This document shows, one piece after another, positions 8,007 through 10,353 of a DNA stretch of 10,353 nt. Each line of letters opens with the position of its first letter. Positions within the stretch are counted from its first letter, which is position 1. The notes beneath the pieces were generated by a model. That model did not search any database. It saw only the letters and a list, made by a program, of their open reading frames with translations, and was not told the origin of the DNA. Source of the stretch: Trebonia sp. (GTDB taxonomy: Bacteria; Actinomycetota; Actinomycetes; Streptosporangiales; Streptosporangiaceae); assembly GCA_030038035.1 (NCBI GenBank), contig JASHPP010000643.1, positions 1-10,353 on the forward strand. The letters run 5' to 3'. The position numbers and the translations under genes are program-made.

Positions 8007-8063
8007 CCCCTTGCTCGACAGGGACCGTTGGCACTGGCGCGGTTGCGGCGAGTCCCTCCGCCG
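8007..8063 (-). ncRNA. crcB-motif-like (fluoride-type) riboswitch leader, copy 2, before the CxxC/CxxH gene
   Basis: On the minus strand, stem CGGC/GCCG (8063-8060 with 8049-8046) encloses the 10-nt loop GGAGGGACTC. An AACC linker follows, then a short GCG/TGC hairpin with loop CCAG, then GCCAACGGTCCCTGTC. The loop GGGAC pairs perfectly with GTCCC. Copies 1 and 3 have GGGGC at this position, so the A-U here versus G-U there supports the pseudoknot. The 17 bases GACAGGGACCGTTGGCA (plus strand, 8017-8033) are identical to 6508-6524 in copy 1, but the linker and stems differ. CCCT can alternatively pair with AGGG of the AAGGGG ribosome-binding site. As in copy 1, the positions equivalent to A6/U38 are G/C. 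Confidence 0.6.
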
Positions 8064-8069
8064 TCAGCG

Positions 8070-8075
8070 ATCTTA
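8070..8075 (-). promoter_or_regulatory. probable -10 box (TAAGAT) for the CxxC/CxxH gene
   Basis: TAAGAT on the minus strand ends 6 bases before the first base of the copy 2 aptamer stem (8063), placing the predicted transcription start at the aptamer's 5' end. No obvious -35 is seen. The promoter for the divergent dynamin-like gene must lie in about 8075-8117; CAGAAT at 8101-8106 is a weak candidate. Confidence 0.45.
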
Positions 8076-8117
8076 GCCCAGCGCCGTTGCGCCCATCTGG
8101 CAGAATTAAGACGTAAC

Positions 8118-8193
8118 GGGTGATGGGGCTCACCCTGGAATCGCGGCCCGCCACGACGGGCGCTGACGGTCCCTGGCCATCGGGCCAGGGAGG
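8118..8193 (+). ncRNA. fluoride (crcB-motif) riboswitch, copy 3, before the dynamin-like gene
   Basis: Stem GGGT/ACCC (8118-8121 with 8132-8135) encloses the 10-nt loop GATGGGGCTC. Then come linker TGGAAT, a GCCCG/CGGGC hairpin (about 8148-8161) and GCTGACGGTCCCTGG (8162-8176). The core follows the known fluoride aptamer: GAUG at the start of the loop, GCUGA(U/C)GG after the second hairpin, U at the reverse-pair position, and a loop-to-3' pseudoknot (GGGGCU with GGTCCC). The expression platform is an 8-bp hairpin CCCTGGCC-ATCG-GGCCAGGG (8171-8190), which shares its 5' arm with the pseudoknot and covers part of the AGGGAGG ribosome-binding site. Ligand binding would free the site, giving an ON translational switch. 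Confidence 0.78.
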
Positions 8194-8197
8194 TCAT

Positions 8198-10353
8198 GTG
8201 ACGCAGCGGGCCGGCACCGGGCTGCGGGCTTACCAGGACAGCCGGCTTGAGCTCGGCGACATGGTCCGGGCGGCGCTGCACCTGGCGCGCTCGCGCGCCG
8301 ACGCGGAGGCCGCGGACCAGGCCAGGGAACTGCTTGCGCGGCTTGCCGCCGACCGCTTCACGCTCGCCGTGGCGGGGCAGTTCAGCCGGGGCAAGAGCAC
8401 GCTGATGAACGCGCTGCTCGGCGGCGCCTACCTGCCGATGGGCGCGCTGCCGATGACCTCGGTGATCACCACCGTCCGGTACGGCAGCCGGCCCAAGGCG
8501 ATGGTGCGCCGCAACCAGGCCGTGCTGCCCGTGGAAGTGCCGCTCGCAGGCGTTTCCGAATTCGTGGCGCAGTCGAGCCTGCGGCGTGCCGAGATGCGGG
8601 TGACGTCGGTCGAGATAGAGGTTCCCGCGGAGATCCTGCGGCTGGGGTTCGAGTTCGTCGACACCCCGGGGGTCGGCTCGGCCATTGCCACCGGCACGGC
8701 CACCACCAGGCAGTTCCTTCCCCAGGCCGATGCGGTGATCTTCGTGACCGGCTTCGACTCGCCGCTGACGGAGGCGGAGGCCGACTTCCTCGCCGAGGCG
8801 CGCCGGCATGCGGGCAAGATGTTCCTGGTGCTCAACAAGCGCGACCTGGTCGATGACAGGGACGCGGCCGACGTGCAGGACTTCGTGCGGCGCCGCCTGC
8901 GCGAGGACCTGGGGATGGGTGAGCCGCGCGTGTTCGCGCTGTCCGCGCTGCGGGCGCTGGACGCCGTCGTGCGCGGCGACCAGGGCGGGCTGTCGGCAAG
9001 CGGGCTGCCCGGCCTGCGCGCCCCGCTCGAAGAGTTCCTGACCACGGACAAGACCCGGCTCTTCCTGCTCAACGCCGCCGACCGGGCAGCCGCGCTTGTC
9101 GCCGCGCAGCGCCGGGACCTGCGGCTCGGCCTGCTGGCCGTGGACCCAGGCAGCGGCCCGCGCGTCCCCGGCGTGCTGGCCGCCTTCGACGCGCGGATGG
9201 CAGAACTCGCCGCCGAGCAGGGCCGGATCGCCGCGCGGATCGCCGGCCTGATCGACACCAGCCTGCCGGGCCGGCTCGCCGCCAGAAGCCAGGCATGGCA
9301 GGCCGACCTGCGCCAGCTACTCGCCCCCGCGCTTGAGGACGCGCTGTCCGCCGGCCCAGACGGCGGGCCGGCCGGCGTCCTGCTCGCGGGCGGCCGGGCC
9401 CAGCTGGAACGGGCCGGCCGGGACCTGGCCGGCCAGTGGCTGCAGCGGCGGGCCGGCGAGGTGCAGGAGATGCTGACGGTCATGGCCGCGAGCGAGATCG
9501 GCGACCTGCTCCAGACGGCCCGCTCACCGGGGGCGATAGGTGCCCGGATCGCCGGGCTCGACAGCGGGGAAGACGGCAGGGAACCGGCGGGCTGGTCGGC
9601 GCGGGACGTCCCGGACCTGGCGGTCAGGGAGCCGGGATGGACGGTTTCTGCCCAGCCCCCGCGGCGCGCGCGCCGCAAGGCAGGGCCCGGCGACCCGGAG
9701 ATCGGGCAGCAGCTCGCCGGCGCGCTGACCGCCGCGGTCACCGCGTTCGAAGAGCGGGCGCGCGCGCGGTTCCACGAAGCGGCCCGCGACTGGGCCGCCC
9801 GGCTGGCGGACCAGGCCGCCAAGCGGCTCGACGAGGCGGCCGGGCACTTCCGGCACTGCGTGCGCACGCCGCCGGCCGAGGAGGACCTGGCCGCGCTTGA
9901 CGATCTCGGCTCGCGGCTCGATGGTTTCCGCGCGGTGCTCGCCGCCGCAGCTGAGGCAGATGAGGCAGATGAGCCTGCGGCGGCGAGCACCGCCGCCCGC
10001 GGCGATGACCTGCCCGGCCAGGCACCCGGCCACGGCTGCGTCGTCTGCACGCGGCTGGAGGAGATCCTGGGGGAACAGCTCCGGCACCGCCAGTTCCTGC
10101 TCGCCACCCGTGAGGACGACCAGGCGAGGCACACGCGGGCCGGAGGCTACTGCCCCCTGCACACCTGGCAGTACGCGTCCATGGCGTCGCCGCTGGGCAT
10201 CTCGGCCGGGTACGCGAAGCTCGCGGCGGCCGTCGCGGACGCCCTGGAGTCCGCCGCCGGGCACGACCGCTCGCCGGCTGACCTCAGCCGCGATGTCACC
10301 GCGCTGACGCCGGCGGCCGGGGAGTGCGCGCTGTGCGACGCGCTGGCGGCCGG
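8198..10353 (+). CDS. dynamin-like GTPase with C-terminal CxxC...CxxH domain (runs off right edge)
   Basis: At least 718 residues are visible. The N-terminal dynamin-type GTPase domain has G1 GQFSRGKST (60-68), a switch I threonine in MTSVITT (86-92), G3 DTPGVGS (155-161) and G4 NKRD (213-216). A long Ala/Arg/Glu-rich helical region (about 270-590) follows, as expected for bundle and stalk helices of bacterial dynamin-like proteins, which remodel membranes by GTP-driven assembly. An acidic ADEADE linker leads to C614-VV-C617...C652-PL-H655, then a new C710-AL-C713 at the edge, matching the units in the divergent neighbour. No membrane helix is seen. GTG 8198 is chosen because GGGAGG lies 4-5 nt upstream and the earlier in-frame ATG 8123 sits inside the riboswitch. 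Fusion of a dynamin GTPase to a Cys/His metal-binding-like module is unusual. Confidence 0.85.
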   Translation, partial: MTQRAGTGLRAYQDSRLELGDMVRAALHLARSRADAEAADQARELLARLAADRFTLAVAGQFSRGKSTLMNALLGGAYLPMGALPMTSVITTVRYGSRPKAMVRRNQAVLPVEVPLAGVSEFVAQSSLRRAEMRVTSVEIEVPAEILRLGFEFVDTPGVGSAIATGTATTRQFLPQADAVIFVTGFDSPLTEAEADFLAEARRHAGKMFLVLNKRDLVDDRDAADVQDFVRRRLREDLGMGEPRVFALSALRALDAVVRGDQGGLSASGLPGLRAPLEEFLTTDKTRLFLLNAADRAAALVAAQRRDLRLGLLAVDPGSGPRVPGVLAAFDARMAELAAEQGRIAARIAGLIDTSLPGRLAARSQAWQADLRQLLAPALEDALSAGPDGGPAGVLLAGGRAQLERAGRDLAGQWLQRRAGEVQEMLTVMAASEIGDLLQTARSPGAIGARIAGLDSGEDGREPAGWSARDVPDLAVREPGWTVSAQPPRRARRKAGPGDPEIGQQLAGALTAAVTAFEERARARFHEAARDWAARLADQAAKRLDEAAGHFRHCVRTPPAEEDLAALDDLGSRLDGFRAVLAAAAEADEADEPAAASTAARGDDLPGQAPGHGCVVCTRLEEILGEQLRHRQFLLATREDDQARHTRAGGYCPLHTWQYASMASPLGISAGYAKLAAAVADALESAAGHDRSPADLSRDVTALTPAAGECALCDALAA
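9932..9993. repeat. perfect 19-bp inverted repeat with 24-bp spacer inside the dynamin-like gene
   Basis: GCGGTGCTCGCCGCCGCAG (9932-9950) is the exact reverse complement of 9975-9993. The spacer contains GAGGCAGAT twice in tandem (9953-9970). It falls in the Ala/Glu/Asp linker between the helical region and the CxxC/CxxH domain, and would form a very stable mRNA hairpin. Confidence 0.85.

Noticed and set aside
6508..8033. The 17-bp repeat GACAGGGACCGTTGGCA as a mobile-element or attachment-site direct repeat
   Set aside because: The identical stretch coincides with the conserved 3' strand of two leader RNAs, and a third, inverted and diverged copy serves the same role at 8162-8176. Surrounding similarity is structural (paired changes), not a copied block, and there is no transposase or integrase.
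8123..8197. ATG 8123 as the start of the dynamin-like gene
   Set aside because: It lies inside the copy 3 aptamer loop and has no good Shine-Dalgarno. GTG 8198 follows GGGAGG.
8006..8809. Upstream extension of the CxxC/CxxH frame on the minus strand
   Set aside because: The frame stays open but crosses the copy 2 and copy 3 leader RNAs and the dynamin GTPase domain in antisense, so it cannot be the true N-terminus.
8428..10134. Long minus-strand frame opposite the dynamin-like gene
   Set aside because: Its translation is Ser/Arg/Pro low-complexity, while the plus strand encodes all GTPase motifs in order.

Overview
The window reads as chromosomal DNA from a high-GC actinomycete. Third codon positions are overwhelmingly G or C, GTG starts are common, -10 boxes resemble TAnnnT, and the ABC-F, DUF3040-like and CoxD-type proteins look actinobacterial. 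The genus cannot be named from sequence alone.

Layout. (1) Positions 1-725, minus strand: a 95-aa unknown protein directly followed by the 5' part of a MoxR/CoxD-type AAA+ ATPase that runs off the left edge. (2) Positions 726-1100: a divergent control region with an AT-rich 8-6-8 inverted repeat, a second palindrome and a structured leader. (3) Positions 1003-1532, plus strand: a possible 33-aa leader ORF overlapping by GTGA the start of a one-TM DUF3040-like protein, ended by a large hairpin terminator. (4) Positions 1642-6483, minus strand: an operon of an EttA-type ABC-F ATPase and two different MutS-type ATPases that lack the mismatch-recognition domain. (5) Positions 6605-8000, minus strand: a protein with four CxxC...CxxH units, preceded by a short leader ORF. 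(6) Positions 8198-10353, plus strand: a dynamin-like GTPase that carries the same CxxC...CxxH unit at its C-terminus and runs off the right edge.

The main observation is that units 4, 5 and 6 each start with the same kind of leader RNA. Each has a hairpin with a 10-nt loop, a second hairpin of variable length, and a strand GC(C/T)(A/G)ACGGTCCCTG that pairs back to the first loop as a pseudoknot. This is the architecture of the crcB-motif (fluoride) riboswitch. The copy before the dynamin gene has near-consensus core bases (GATGG loop, GCTGACGG). The other two carry paired substitutions in the core and may be variant aptamers. In all three, the 3' pseudoknot strand can alternatively pair with the Shine-Dalgarno sequence, which suggests ligand-ON control of translation.

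I infer a co-regulated locus, probably fluoride-responsive, of P-loop NTPases (ABC-F, two MutS-like, dynamin-like) plus shared Cys/His putative zinc modules. crcB-motif RNAs upstream of mutS-type genes are, as I recall, already known. The combination with a dynamin-like GTPase, a multi-CxxC/CxxH protein and possible variant aptamers is the part that looks undescribed. No fluoride exporter (FluC/CrcB or CLC-F) is visible in the window.
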